A stretch of DNA of 22,935 bases from Chara braunii (lineage: Eukaryota; Streptophyta; Charophyceae; Charales; Characeae). Under the pieces are notes generated by a model. It saw only the letters and a list, made by a program, of their open reading frames with translations, was not told the origin of the DNA and made no database searches. Positions 1 to 8,893 of this stretch are shown piece after piece. Position 1 is the first letter of the stretch. Each line of letters opens with the position of its first letter. The stretch is from the NCBI GenBank assembly GCA_003427395.1, contig BFEA01000171.1:2176603-2199537 (forward strand), in the 5' to 3' direction. Position numbers and translations under genes: made by a program.

Positions 1-1854
1 AGGTGGCGCAGTGGAATTCCCGAGGACATAATCGATTCTCGGTGTGGTAGGGATATCGCTGCCTTAGGATCTCGTTTATCCAAGGGGTGAAATAACCCGG
101 GTCGTAGGATGAGTCAGAATTCCAAGATCGCTTCATCGTGTCATTGCGGTGTTATGGGCTACCTAAAGATGGGTCTGCGGCGATCGCGGTCACCGTGTGC
201 GAGCACGTGCAGGCCGCGCGAATAGCGTCGGAATTACGAGTGCTCGTTTCAAGATGGCCGCTCTCAATCGGACCGATTGAGGGCCCCGATGAGTCGACGC
301 CCGAGGATACGTGTAAGTGTGCAACTCGGATCGCGTTTTACACATGCCCTCGCTCGGCGTTCACCGAGCCCGGTATCCGACCGCCTAATCTCTTCGTGTT
401 GTTCTGAGCATGCAAGATGCAAAGATCACAACCAGCTCGATCAAAAGAGACGCAGAGACAAAAAAACAGGATTATCGATTGCGCAAAATCCCTATTCTAC
501 AAACGAGTGCGTCGAATGTGACCAACAAAAGCAAAGACATGGGTTCCTCAGCAAAAAATAGGCAATCAAACATGGCATCCATACATCCATTCATTCCGTA
601 ATCATACACATAACACATTAGAGATGGGAGAGTCACGAGGGAAAATGTGAGCAAAAACCCCAGGTCCAATTTCCGAGAAATTGAAAAGAACAGGCAAACT
701 GCCCGTAGTTGAAATCAAAATTTATGTACACAAGGCAGGGGGGGAGAAAAGATAAGGAAACAGCAAAACCGCGTCCATCAACCTCAACTCTCTCTCTCTC
801 TCTCTCCCGCTCTTCTTCTCCGATGCAGACAGTCCATCGTCACGCATCAACCCACGAAGTCGTCACCCCGCTTAGTCCTCCCGCACCCGTCAGGTTCGCC
901 CCCGCCCACAGTCCGTCGTGGCCCTCGTCAACCCCGTGCGTTTGGCACCAGCTCGTCGGGTCGCCCGACTCCTGCTCTACTCACCTCTTACTTCGCTCGT
1001 GTGCCGACCCTTCCTGATCGCGCAACCCCCAGGCTTCCAACAACTGGTTAAGAGCTAACTAATCGCGCAACCGGAATTTATAGCGTGCATGCATGCGTGA
1101 AGAACACAGATGTACAAGGACTTAGAAGATGGGAAGGGGGAGGAAATTGCCTACGTCTGCATGGTCTGATCGCGGCGTGGGGGACGTAGCCGCTTTCCAC
1201 GCATCGATCCGATCATGCAGACCACGACTACCAAAAAGCGCAGCAAAAGAAAGAGGAGGGCGGGAAAGACGAAGTACAAGAAGAAAGAAGAAAGATACAG
1301 TTAGAAGGGCGCTCGCCAAAAATTACAGGTACACACACAATTAAAGGCGCCTACTAATCAGCGTACTGTTGCAGCCGCATGAAGAAGCGCGTAGACAAAA
1401 GGTGCCGCGCGGCAAGAAAAATCCTAATTACTAAATTCCAAATTTCCTATCTAATGCGAAGAAGCAAAAAAAAGCACAAATTCCAGAAGGAAAGTCCGAA
1501 ATCGGGGCTCGACAAAATTCGAAAAATTAAAAAAGAACGGAGCAATTTCCCACGCGATTCTGCGCCCAAAAGATCGAAACTGAAATGAAAGAGACGACGT
1601 CAACATTTATTAATCGCACGCGCGGTGGCGCGCCAGCTATCCAGCCGACCAATCAATCAACCGGCCATCCCAGGACACACCCAACTTCGAACCCATCCAT
1701 TTGAAAAGAAGCGACGAAAAAGACGAAAAAGCGAGGACACTGATGCAATTTCCCACCGATCCCGACCTCCCGTAATTGGCCCACCCTTCCCAACTTAAGA
1801 CCCCTCATTGCAACCACGCTTAGAGTCGCGCGTTACAAAAAGTGGTTCGTCACA
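1..1854 (-). repeat. 3' LTR of the Gypsy element, partial
   Basis: This stretch aligns end to end with 11007-12839. Its inner end is at 1854, where both copies share CGTCACA and then diverge. The first 543 bases expected from the other copy (10463-11006) are missing because the window begins inside the LTR. The first 95 bases are identical between copies. After that I count about 15 differences in the next 150 bases, plus indels: copy 1 lacks about 30 bases near 250 and carries about 50 extra bases near 295-350. Such divergence suggests an old insertion. Small reading frames here are not conserved between the copies and are not genes. Confidence 0.92.
788..806. repeat. CT microsatellite in the left LTR
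   Basis: An uninterrupted CT dinucleotide run lies inside the LTR. The equivalent run in the other LTR (11759-11771) is shorter and is followed by CGCTCGCTC, so the tract has changed length since the two LTRs were identical. Confidence 0.85.
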
Positions 1855-2315
1855 TATGTGACGCCCAGGGGGTTCCAATATTAGCAAGTTCCTGCTTGCT
1901 TATGACACGTGTCGATTTCTCTGATCGAGTCACCTTTTGTGATAATTTATATGCGATTATCCAGATTCCGATGTTTGGCAGAAAACCTCCAAGATCATAG
2001 TAAACCCGAACGGGTTTTTTATAACTGTGAATCCAAAGGCCTAGTAATGAGTCAACTCCATACCGTACATTTTTGGTCACATCCACTCCAAGATCCAAGG
2101 GAGTTGTTCCTTCAGGCTGTGTAGAGTAGACCGACACGAGGAGCATCTCTCTCTATGCCACTTACCGTTCAATTGAGTGTGGACGTCGTCCAACGTGGCA
2201 ATACTGCTCCATTACTAATTCCTCTGGGTAGGATTTCGACATTCCAAGGAGGGGGATTACACGTGCCGCCGTTATGACACGTGTCCAATAGCCGTACATC
2301 AGTGCAGGGTAGACC
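1855..2315 (-). other. Element 3' non-coding region without a visible polypurine tract
   Basis: This is the sequence between ORF-Y and the 3' LTR. I see no convincing gene in it. A polypurine tract would appear on the plus strand as a pyrimidine run directly after 1854, but the sequence there is TATGTGACGCCCAGGG. A pyrimidine run at about 2145-2155 is too far away to prime LTR synthesis in the usual way. Two identical 14-base copies of TTATGACACGTGTC lie at 1900-1913 and 2272-2285; each holds the G-box palindrome GACACGTGTC. Confidence 0.5.
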
Positions 2316-2951
2316 CTAGACGTTCCTGGGGAATGGCAGTTGAATCATCGAGGGTGGAGGTGGCGGATGGTTCAGGGGGAGAGGGGGCATGAATCGATTG
2401 ATGGCGGGAGAGGCGAAATCAGGAAGGGTAGCATAGTGGAAGGAGCGATAGATGCGGGGGAAGCGAGGGACCTCATGAAGATGGCAAAAGGCGGCGATGT
2501 AGTCGGGGTAGATGGTAGAGAGGGTCCGTCGCAGGGCGGCTAAAAAATCTTCGTTGTTTTCGCAGGCGGGAATAGTCCCAGATATAATACAGTATATTTC
2601 TACGTGGTTATATTCCCGCCAGTCTGCGCTAAGCAGGAGTACATGAAGGAGAAAGGAATCAACCACAGAACGGGTGGTGGCATGCGGATAAACGGAGACT
2701 AGAAGGCGGGTAGCGTAGAGATGGTAGAAAAGGTGATGGGGGAAAGGACACCAACCATCGGGGAACGTGGGTCTATCAGGAAGACGGGTAAGCATGAGGG
2801 AGTCACGGGGTCGCCGAGAGAACGACCGGGGACGAAGCCCAAACGTCGAGATCTTGATGTAAGCGAATGGAGGATCGGGACGGGGAGCCGGAGGGAGCTG
2901 GCGATTCACTTCTTCTTCTTCTGCTCCGCGATCTCTCTGCTGTGGTTCCAT
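2316..2951 (-). CDS. ORF-Y: unidentified protein in env position of the Gypsy element
   Basis: An open frame of 211 codons starts at a true ATG (2951-2949). I do not recognise the protein. It begins with a short acidic stretch, then a Pro-rich basic segment (residues about 20-55), and then a hydrophobic, aromatic-rich central part (residues about 65-180) that looks folded, with Cys at about 125 and 131 and several Tyr, Phe and His. It ends in a proline run (residues about 190-202). No signal peptide or clear membrane helix is visible, so it does not look like an envelope protein. Its 5' end overlaps the tail of ORF-X by about 150 bases in another frame. It could therefore be a separate gene or a frameshifted continuation of ORF-X. 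It lies on the element's coding strand between integrase and the 3' LTR. Confidence 0.4.
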   Translation of the reverse strand: MEPQQRDRGAEEEEVNRQLPPAPRPDPPFAYIKISTFGLRPRSFSRRPRDSLMLTRLPDRPTFPDGWCPFPHHLFYHLYATRLLVSVYPHATTRSVVDSFLLHVLLLSADWREYNHVEIYCIISGTIPACENNEDFLAALRRTLSTIYPDYIAAFCHLHEVPRFPRIYRSFHYATLPDFASPAINRFMPPLPLNHPPPPPSMIQLPFPRNV

Positions 2952-4367
2952 CGTCTTCTTCTTCTGGCGGCTCCGGGTAACGCCACGGGTCCCCGATCGA
3001 CAGATCGACCGGAGAAACGTTTGGCGCGGGTCGCTTTCCCTCCGCGGTCTCCTGGCGCTTTCGTTTCCTCTGTTCTTGCGCTCGTTCNCNGGCCGCGTCG
3101 CGCNCCNCGGCCTCNAANCCTTCGTACTCCGACTCCGCTTGCTCGTTTTCTTCTTCTTCTTCCTCGTCTAGTTCCTCCTCTTCGTCCTNTTCGTTTTCTT
3201 NNCGCGGTTNGNTCGANTCGTCGGCTATCCCCGCTTCGCTTTCCGGTACGTAGTCTGGATCGTCTCGTTCTTCGCTCGATGGCTCTTCTTCTTCCTCCTC
3301 TTCGTCTGCTCCCCCTATCTCCTCGTCCTGCGCCGCGTTTTGCCTCGCAATCGGGTCCCAAAACGTGAGATCTGTAACGTGGATCTCCAAGTAGAGCGCC
3401 TGGGAGGCTGGGAGGGGTAGAGACAGTTGTCCTCGTCAATCTCCGTACACGTGGACCACACAAGGTGCGTCTCGAGCATTCGAGACAGCACGTGGGTGCT
3501 AGGCTGCTTGTCACTGCGTGACAAGATGTCCAGGGGCAGATCGTCCACCAACTGAGACAGAAACACCAGCAACTCGTTCGTGATCAAGGTGAGATTGCCC
3601 TCCTCCACCTTTCCGAATACGATTCCCAGCAGGTCGCCCTGCTCCGCCGTTCTCCAGGCTTGGATGATCAGAAGCTCCATGCTGTCCTCTGAGTGCTCTG
3701 GACCTTTTCTGAACTGGGACGCTTCTGACCAGCAGAACTCTATCTCCAATACAGAAAGCGAGCTCAATATAGTCCTCCCACCATGCGTCCCACTTCTTCT
3801 CGCTCAATAGCGGCGCACTGTTCTCCTTAACACGGTATGAGAGAGTAGGAGCCCGCGCAGGCTGCCAAAGTGTGGGGATGCTGGAGGGGAGCCCAAAGTA
3901 GGAGACACGACGATGACTCATTGGGGCGGCGCGAAGGGACGAAGCTCCGGGAGCAGGATCGCTGGCGAGCTTGGAGCTGGAGGTCCGTGTCATGCGCCGA
4001 CACGACAGTGTCCCCTCGTCGGTCCACGCTGTCCGCACTTTTCCAGCCCAGGTGCGCAACGCCCGATAGATGTCGGAGTGAATCTCCGACGAAATCAATG
4101 TGATGTCTCCTGTAAAGACGACAACGATGACGATATGCCTAATCCCGGGAGGGGATAGCCGTTGAAAGGCCGAGATCTCGGCCAGAACGCGCGTAGTTGC
4201 CTTTTCCGTGAATCGGAACTCTCGTAGATCGCCGACGTACTGAAGAACTTTGCAAACCGGAGGAGATCAGAGCAGAGATGGGGCCGCTGCACCTGTCATA
4301 TGACGCCGAGTCGCCCCCGCGGAGTAAGAAGCCGCGCACCGATCACTTGCTCCGTTGCAAAGCTCAT
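2803..4367 (-). pseudogene. ORF-X: broken extra ORF downstream of integrase
   Basis: Coding sequence of unknown function directly follows integrase. A candidate ATG (4367-4365) overlaps the integrase stop in the sequence ATGA. The frame then meets a TGA at 4298-4296. Coding continues in another frame from about 4254 (through VLAEISAFQRLSPP and ALRTWAGKVRTAW) to about 3750, in a third frame from 3767 to about 3400 (containing LGIVFGKVEEGN and NELLVFLSQLVDDLPLDILS), and in a fourth block from 3390 (HVTDLTFWDPIARQ). The C-terminal block is a long Glu/Asp run followed by KRKR and Arg/Ser-rich sequence. The order is therefore a globular N-terminal part, an acidic region and a basic tail. Twelve Ns lie in the acidic part (3088-3217). 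I know of no standard Gypsy domain that fits, and no membrane segment is obvious. Confidence 0.6.
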
Positions 4368-6109
4368 GGCGATGGTGACGGGGTAATAGAGAGAGCACGG
4401 GAAGGAGACAGAGAGATAGGAGAGAGGTAATCGTCGCTTTCCTCCGCAGGGGAGGCGGAATCAGATGAGTGCAAAGATGGGGAAGGAGGAAGGGGGCGAA
4501 GATAGGATACGAGGCGGATGATCGGCCGAGCCGATTGGCTGCCGGAGACCTCAGGCGCAAGCCGCACGGTGTTCACGCCGTTCGGTTCGAGTTCGATTAC
4601 GTGGAATCGCCCGAAGAATCGTGGCGCTAGCTTACCCTGGCGAGCACATTTCCTCACCTGCACGATGTCCCCCAATTTGTACTGGGGCCGTGGACCCGCG
4701 TTTCCGTTTCGGGCCTCGTAGCTTCGGACCTGTCGGCCATGGCCCAATTCGGTCATTTTCTGGCGTTTTCGGGATGGCCTTGGCAGGGACCGTTCCATTA
4801 GTTCTAAGTGTCGTTTGACCTTGTCCCGAGCCGTGGCCCTGGGGGGTCGTCGATTCAGTGTGGATTCATTCGGTAGGCTTGGTATCGATACGCAAGCGAC
4901 ACTTTTAGTCCTTAATTGGAAGGGGCTTAGCCCCGTCGATTCGTGAGGTGTACTGCGATGGACCGCCAGGATGTGGTCGACGATATCGGGCCGGGGCCTC
5001 GGATCCCGTGCCGCGATATTCCGTCGCAATGCTGTCTTTATCACCCTGTTCGCGTTTTCTACCAGCCCATTGGACTGTGACTTGTGGGGTGTAGTGTTCC
5101 GTATGGCGACGCCATGTATGACCAGATTCCTCAGTACCACTCCCCTAAATTCAGCCCCGTTATCGGTCAGGATCTCTTCCGTATCCTGGTGCATCTCGAG
5201 AAAACGGTTGATGTATCGCGCGATTTCGGCGGCTTGTCGCGTGCGACAAGGGTAGGCCTCGATCCATTTCGAAAAGTGATCGACAAATACCAATATGACT
5301 GAATACTGGCAACTATTAGGGCCAGGGGGCACCACTATGTCGGTAGTGTCCATGCTGACTCTTTGAAATGGCCGTTCAACTACCATTGGCACTATCGATC
5401 TTGGCGGCTGAATCGGCGCCTTATCAGCGGCGCAAACTTGACAGTTGGCGACGATATACTTCACATCGTCGCGGATATTGGACCAGTACCACTCATTTTT
5501 GTCGATAACCGACTCTGTAATCCGTACAGCGAAGTGAGCCGCAGTTTCTTCATGTGCCGTTTTAACCCAGTCATACCTCATGAACGGATGCGGTACAACC
5601 ATCCAAATCCCACTGCCGTCTGTTTTTCGATTTTCTAATCTGCCCTCTATCCATCTGTAATCCCGAGTCCTCTCGTTGGCGCTCCTCGAATCTTCCTTGG
5701 TGAAATCCTGGAGGGGGTTACCCACTAAGGTGGCAATCAAGGCGATATCAGTCCATACTTCGGCCCTTCTAAACTTCCGGGACTTTTCAAATCCTTCTAA
5801 CGTGGCATCCAAAAAGCGAGCCTCGGTCGGAATCTTGTCAGTCCGACACAAGGGGCACAACCACGGTTTACTATCGTTTCTGTATTGGATGCACGAGCCA
5901 TGGGCTCGTGCGACACACCGTCGATAATCTATCCAGTCCGCATACCCTTCCCCGTTAGGACACATGGAGACCGAGTACACGCGGGGGATGGCTTCGCAAA
6001 AATAGCAAAATTTATCAGGCAGGGAGAGGAGAGACGAAGAGGAGAGGGGAGAAAGAGGGTTAGTGGGGTTACCTCCATCACCCATTGCCACCATTCTGCT
6101 TCTTGCCAC
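4364..6109 (-). pseudogene. pol 3' part: PHD-like finger plus integrase
   Basis: This 581-codon frame is intact in itself but is the 3' section of a broken gag-pol. It opens at a GTG and has no independent start of its own. Residues 35-88 carry eight ligands in PHD order: C35, C38, C50, C65, H70, C73, C85, C88, with Trp83 two residues before C85. The integrase zinc-binding region follows, with H186, H192 and C223xxC226. The catalytic core has D254 in SMDTTD, D316 in LTDNGAEF and E351 in NGLVENANR; the last two are exactly 35 apart. A GPF/Y-like module (KLAPRFFGRFHVIE) lies near residues 493-506. The C-terminus is Ser/Pro-rich and I see no chromodomain. Integrase inserts the element DNA into the host chromosome; the finger could bind chromatin. 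The integrase assignment is firm and the PHD assignment is tentative. Confidence 0.93.
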
Positions 6110-6838
6110 ATGGGAGAACTGCCACTTGTCTGTACTTAGGCTCGTTTGTCAAGTCCGGTTCCTTCCACGGTGTAATTTCCTCGCCCTTTGGTACTTTAGC
6201 AGGTCGATGCAGACTTGTTAGTCCGTCCGCGTTGCCGTGTCGCTCTGTCTTTCGATGAACGATATCGAAGTCGTATTCTTGTAGTCGCACCGCCCAACGG
6301 CCAATCATGCCCGTGTAATTAGTGAGTTTCTTCAACGCCAGCAAAGGTTCGTAATCTGTTACGAGACAAATTTTTTGTCCATAGAGATACGGAGGGAAGT
6401 GCTGGATTCCCAGACTACTGCATAGCATTCACCTTGAGGTGCTGTGTCATTCCTTCGCTCGTCCGGTACCGTGCGCGATGCGTACTCGATGACGTGTTCG
6501 CGACCATCGTTCCCCTTCTGCGCTAGAATAGCGGAGATAGCTTCCGGTTGCCAGTCCGTGATAAGAATGAACTGCTTCGAGGGGTCCGGCCGAATCAAAA
6601 TAGGGGTCGTCGCCAGAGCGTCCTTGAGGGTTACGAAAGCCTGTTGGCACTCTGCGTCCCAGCTAAGAGGCTGGTCCTTATGTAGCAGGTTCGTCAGTGG
6701 TTGTGCGATCACAGCGAAACCCTTGATGAAGTGGCGATAGTACGATGCCAACCCCAAGAAGGCTCGAACCTGCGTCAGCGACGTGGGAACCGAGGCTTCT
6801 CTTACCGCCGCAACCTTTCTTTTGTCGCAGTCCTCCAC
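6078..6838 (-). pseudogene. pol: RNase H domain, frameshifted
   Basis: RNase H removes the RNA strand of the RNA:DNA hybrid during reverse transcription. The first block (6838 to about 6430) starts with the reverse transcriptase connection, RAFLGLASYYRHFIKGFA and the W-containing segment after it. It then has the RNase H start ILITDWQPEAISAIL and the GECYAVVW segment. A frameshift near 6430 moves the rest to the frame ending at 6078, which holds LVTDYEPLLALKKL, GRWAVRLQEYDFDIVHR and HGNADGLTSLHR. All four expected acidic positions (D of TDW, E of GEC, D of TDY, D of NAD) are present. The second block ends at a TGA at 6078, overlapping the integrase frame by 32 bases, so another frameshift is needed to join them. 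Confidence 0.9.
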
Positions 6839-7781
6839 GGGTCACGACGTAGCCCAAGAACAAAATTTGCGAGAGGAAAAACTCGCTCTTCTCGAGCGTG
6901 ATCTTGAACCCAGCGTCTCTCAGCGCTCCCAATGTCCACTCCATGTGTTGCGCGTGCCCGTGATAGGTCTCCGAGTAGACGAGGATATCGTCCATGTACA
7001 CGATCACGCGGAAGTTGATCATTCCCTGTGTTAGCCGCGTCTAGTTGACGAAGTTCTGGAACATCATGTTCATTGCTGGCTGAAACGTGGCAGGAGCGTT
7101 GCAAATCCCCATCGGACACCGAACCCACTGCCACGTGCCTTCAAACAACACGAAGGCCGTCTTTGGCCGATCTTCCTCCTTCCCCAGAATGTGATGGAAG
7201 CCATGCCGAATATCAAACTTGCTGAAATAATTAGCGCAACCAATCGCATCCAACAAATCATCATTTCGGGGGAGGGGATACACATCTTTAATTGTGATTT
7301 CATTCAACTTGCGATAATCGACGTATATGCGGATTGATCCGTTTTTCTTCGGCACTAGTACGACGGGAAATGACCATGGTCCGGTGGCGGGTTCAATCCA
7401 TCTGCAGGCTTCGAATTCTCGAATTCGTTCGAGAGTCTTTTTGCGTTCTATCAGGGAGTATCGGTACGACTTACAATAGATCAGGGAGTGATTTCCCATC
7501 TGTATTTCGCGTTGAATAACTAACGACAGACCAATGTCAGTGTCTGTAACGCTAATCGCTCCCCGATATTCCGTCAAAATGTCCACAATCAATCGATGAA
7601 TTTCATCAGGTACGTACTGTGGCACGTGTAACTCGAAGAGTTGGTCCCAAATCCGTACATCTATCTGTTTTGTGCGTGCAGGTTTTGCCACATCGGGCGG
7701 GGGTGCAGAAATGAAGGAGTGATCCGATCGCCAGGAGAACCCCGTGACCATCATCTGGGCGTCTTCTTTCCGAATGACCAT
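6825..7781 (-). pseudogene. pol: reverse transcriptase, with in-frame stop and frameshift
   Basis: The fingers and palm are recognisable: PWSFPVVLVPKKNGSIR, VDYRKLNEITIKDVYPLPR, YFSKFDIRHGFHHI with the first catalytic Asp (residue 190 of the block), RCPMGICNAPATFQ, and after the break VYMDDILVYS with the catalytic Asp pair, followed by FLGYVVTRGGL. A single in-frame TAG (7043-7041) separates the first block from the YMDD block; reading continues in the same frame directly after it. A frameshift near 6825-6840 leads to the RNase H part. The enzyme copies element RNA into DNA in the virus-like particle. The catalytic residues are intact, so the loss of function comes from the stop and the frameshifts. 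Confidence 0.94.
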
Positions 7782-8344
7782 GTGTCCTTCTGGGTAATTC
7801 CGTCACAGACATCCTGCCATGGTACAGTCCTTGTCACGATCTTTACTCCGAGTTCGTCCGAGTCAGCTTCGAGGCGCCCAGGGGTTTCCAAAGAACTTGC
7901 TTCCGCCCCCAAGCGCAACAGTCACACTTCTTTTGCGGGTATCAAGAGGGACCTTGGTAGATCCGTAATGTCACAGTGATGCTTTTTGTCACTGTACCAG
8001 GCGAGACGTGGGGTGATTCCTTCGTACAGGGTTTCAGGGGGTTCCAAAGAATCGACCATCCTCGAAATCTGCACGGGGGGTTCACCTAAGATCATCGCCT
8101 TGGTCCTCTAAACGTTCCTACTGGTCAGTTGCATCGTTCTTGCCATCGTTCTGGGTGGCGGGTAGTAAACACGCTGTCGTGCTAGCTTTGAGATTTCCGG
8201 ATCGTCCTCGTCACTGCTGTCCGCATCATTCGTCGATGACTTTCCATCTGCGGATCCATCTCGGGAGATCATGCGGAGAGTCCCTGCCATCATCGGCGAA
8301 ACCCGTGGAACTGCGTTGATGGTGGTACGAAGGGTTAGCCTCAT
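7782..8344 (-). pseudogene. pol: protease to reverse transcriptase linker, two stops
   Basis: One frame is readable across this stretch, interrupted by TAG (8110-8108) and TGA (7924-7922). The first segment is acidic, with DADSSDEDDPEISKLARQ. The second reads GEPPVQISRMVDSLEPP and then YEGITPRLAWYSDKKHHCD. The third reads LGAEASSLETPGRLEADS and VKIVTRTVPWQDVCDGITQ. These read like real protein rather than random translation, and they sit where Gypsy elements have a variable spacer between protease and reverse transcriptase. Joining this frame to the reverse transcriptase frame at about 7785 requires a frameshift. Its beginning overlaps the protease stop by four bases (ATGA). I know of no enzymatic domain for it. 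Confidence 0.6.
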
Positions 8345-8811
8345 AGGTACAGCATAGGGCTTTCCTCCTGTATTTCGGAGGACGATCGATCATCGTTCGA
8401 AATCCAAGTTTGCTCGTAAGTTCGTAACGCTACAAGAGCAGGAAGTCCAAAAAGGACGTCGTAGGTATTCACATCTAATACGACAACATCTCCCAGTGCA
8501 TGCACCTTTCCTAATCGAAAAGCGACATTGGTCATCCTGCCTACTGTTTTAATCTTTTCTTCGTCAGCCGAAACGAGCTGATCTAGCATGATCAAATCGT
8601 TTTTCCTTCCTGCCCTTTCGACCACTCTTAGCGAAATAGCCAACACCGCCGCTCCCGAATCTATAATTGCGTTGTAAGGAATTCCCCAAATTTCAATATC
8701 ACATTCTGCGGATCTCCACGGGATGGGTTTAATCCACAGGAAATAATCGTCTTTTTGGATTAACCCTACCTGAATTGGATCCGACGTGCCAACCGGGTTT
8801 TCCTCGGGCAT
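8341..8811 (-). pseudogene. pol: retropepsin-like aspartic protease
   Basis: A 156-codon open block has the retroviral-type aspartic protease signature: NAIIDSGAAVLAISLRV, with the catalytic D51-S-G, and the distal YDVLFGLPALVAL segment at residues 117-129, which corresponds to the hydrophobic-hydrophobic-Gly motif of the fold. Only one catalytic Asp is encoded, as expected for an enzyme that acts as a homodimer. It would cut gag-pol into mature proteins. It begins with an ATG at 8811, but in the intact element it was probably part of the polyprotein. Neighbouring frames (gag tail before, linker after) are different, so frameshifts lie on both sides. Confidence 0.85.
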
Positions 8812-8893
8812 GGGGTTTTTAGACTTTACGTTCGGTATTCAGGTGAGGGCGAATCGCTTCCGGTTCGCCTTGCAGTGCTGTAGCATTCACTCA

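Noticed and set aside
1-11. AGGTGGCGCAGTGG at 1 and 11007 resembles the 5' part of initiator Met tRNA and a Pol III A box.
   Set aside because: No matching B box or cloverleaf follows at a suitable distance; the similarity is short and lies in the middle of the LTR.
138-1588. Several open frames of 60-100 codons inside the left LTR, with partial counterparts in the right LTR.
   Set aside because: They change length and frame between the two LTR copies and have no recognisable domain.
2906-3514. Arg/Gly-rich frame of about 200 codons opposite in phase to ORF-X.
   Set aside because: It is a shadow of the Glu/Asp and Arg-rich coding repeats, with composition dictated by the other frame.
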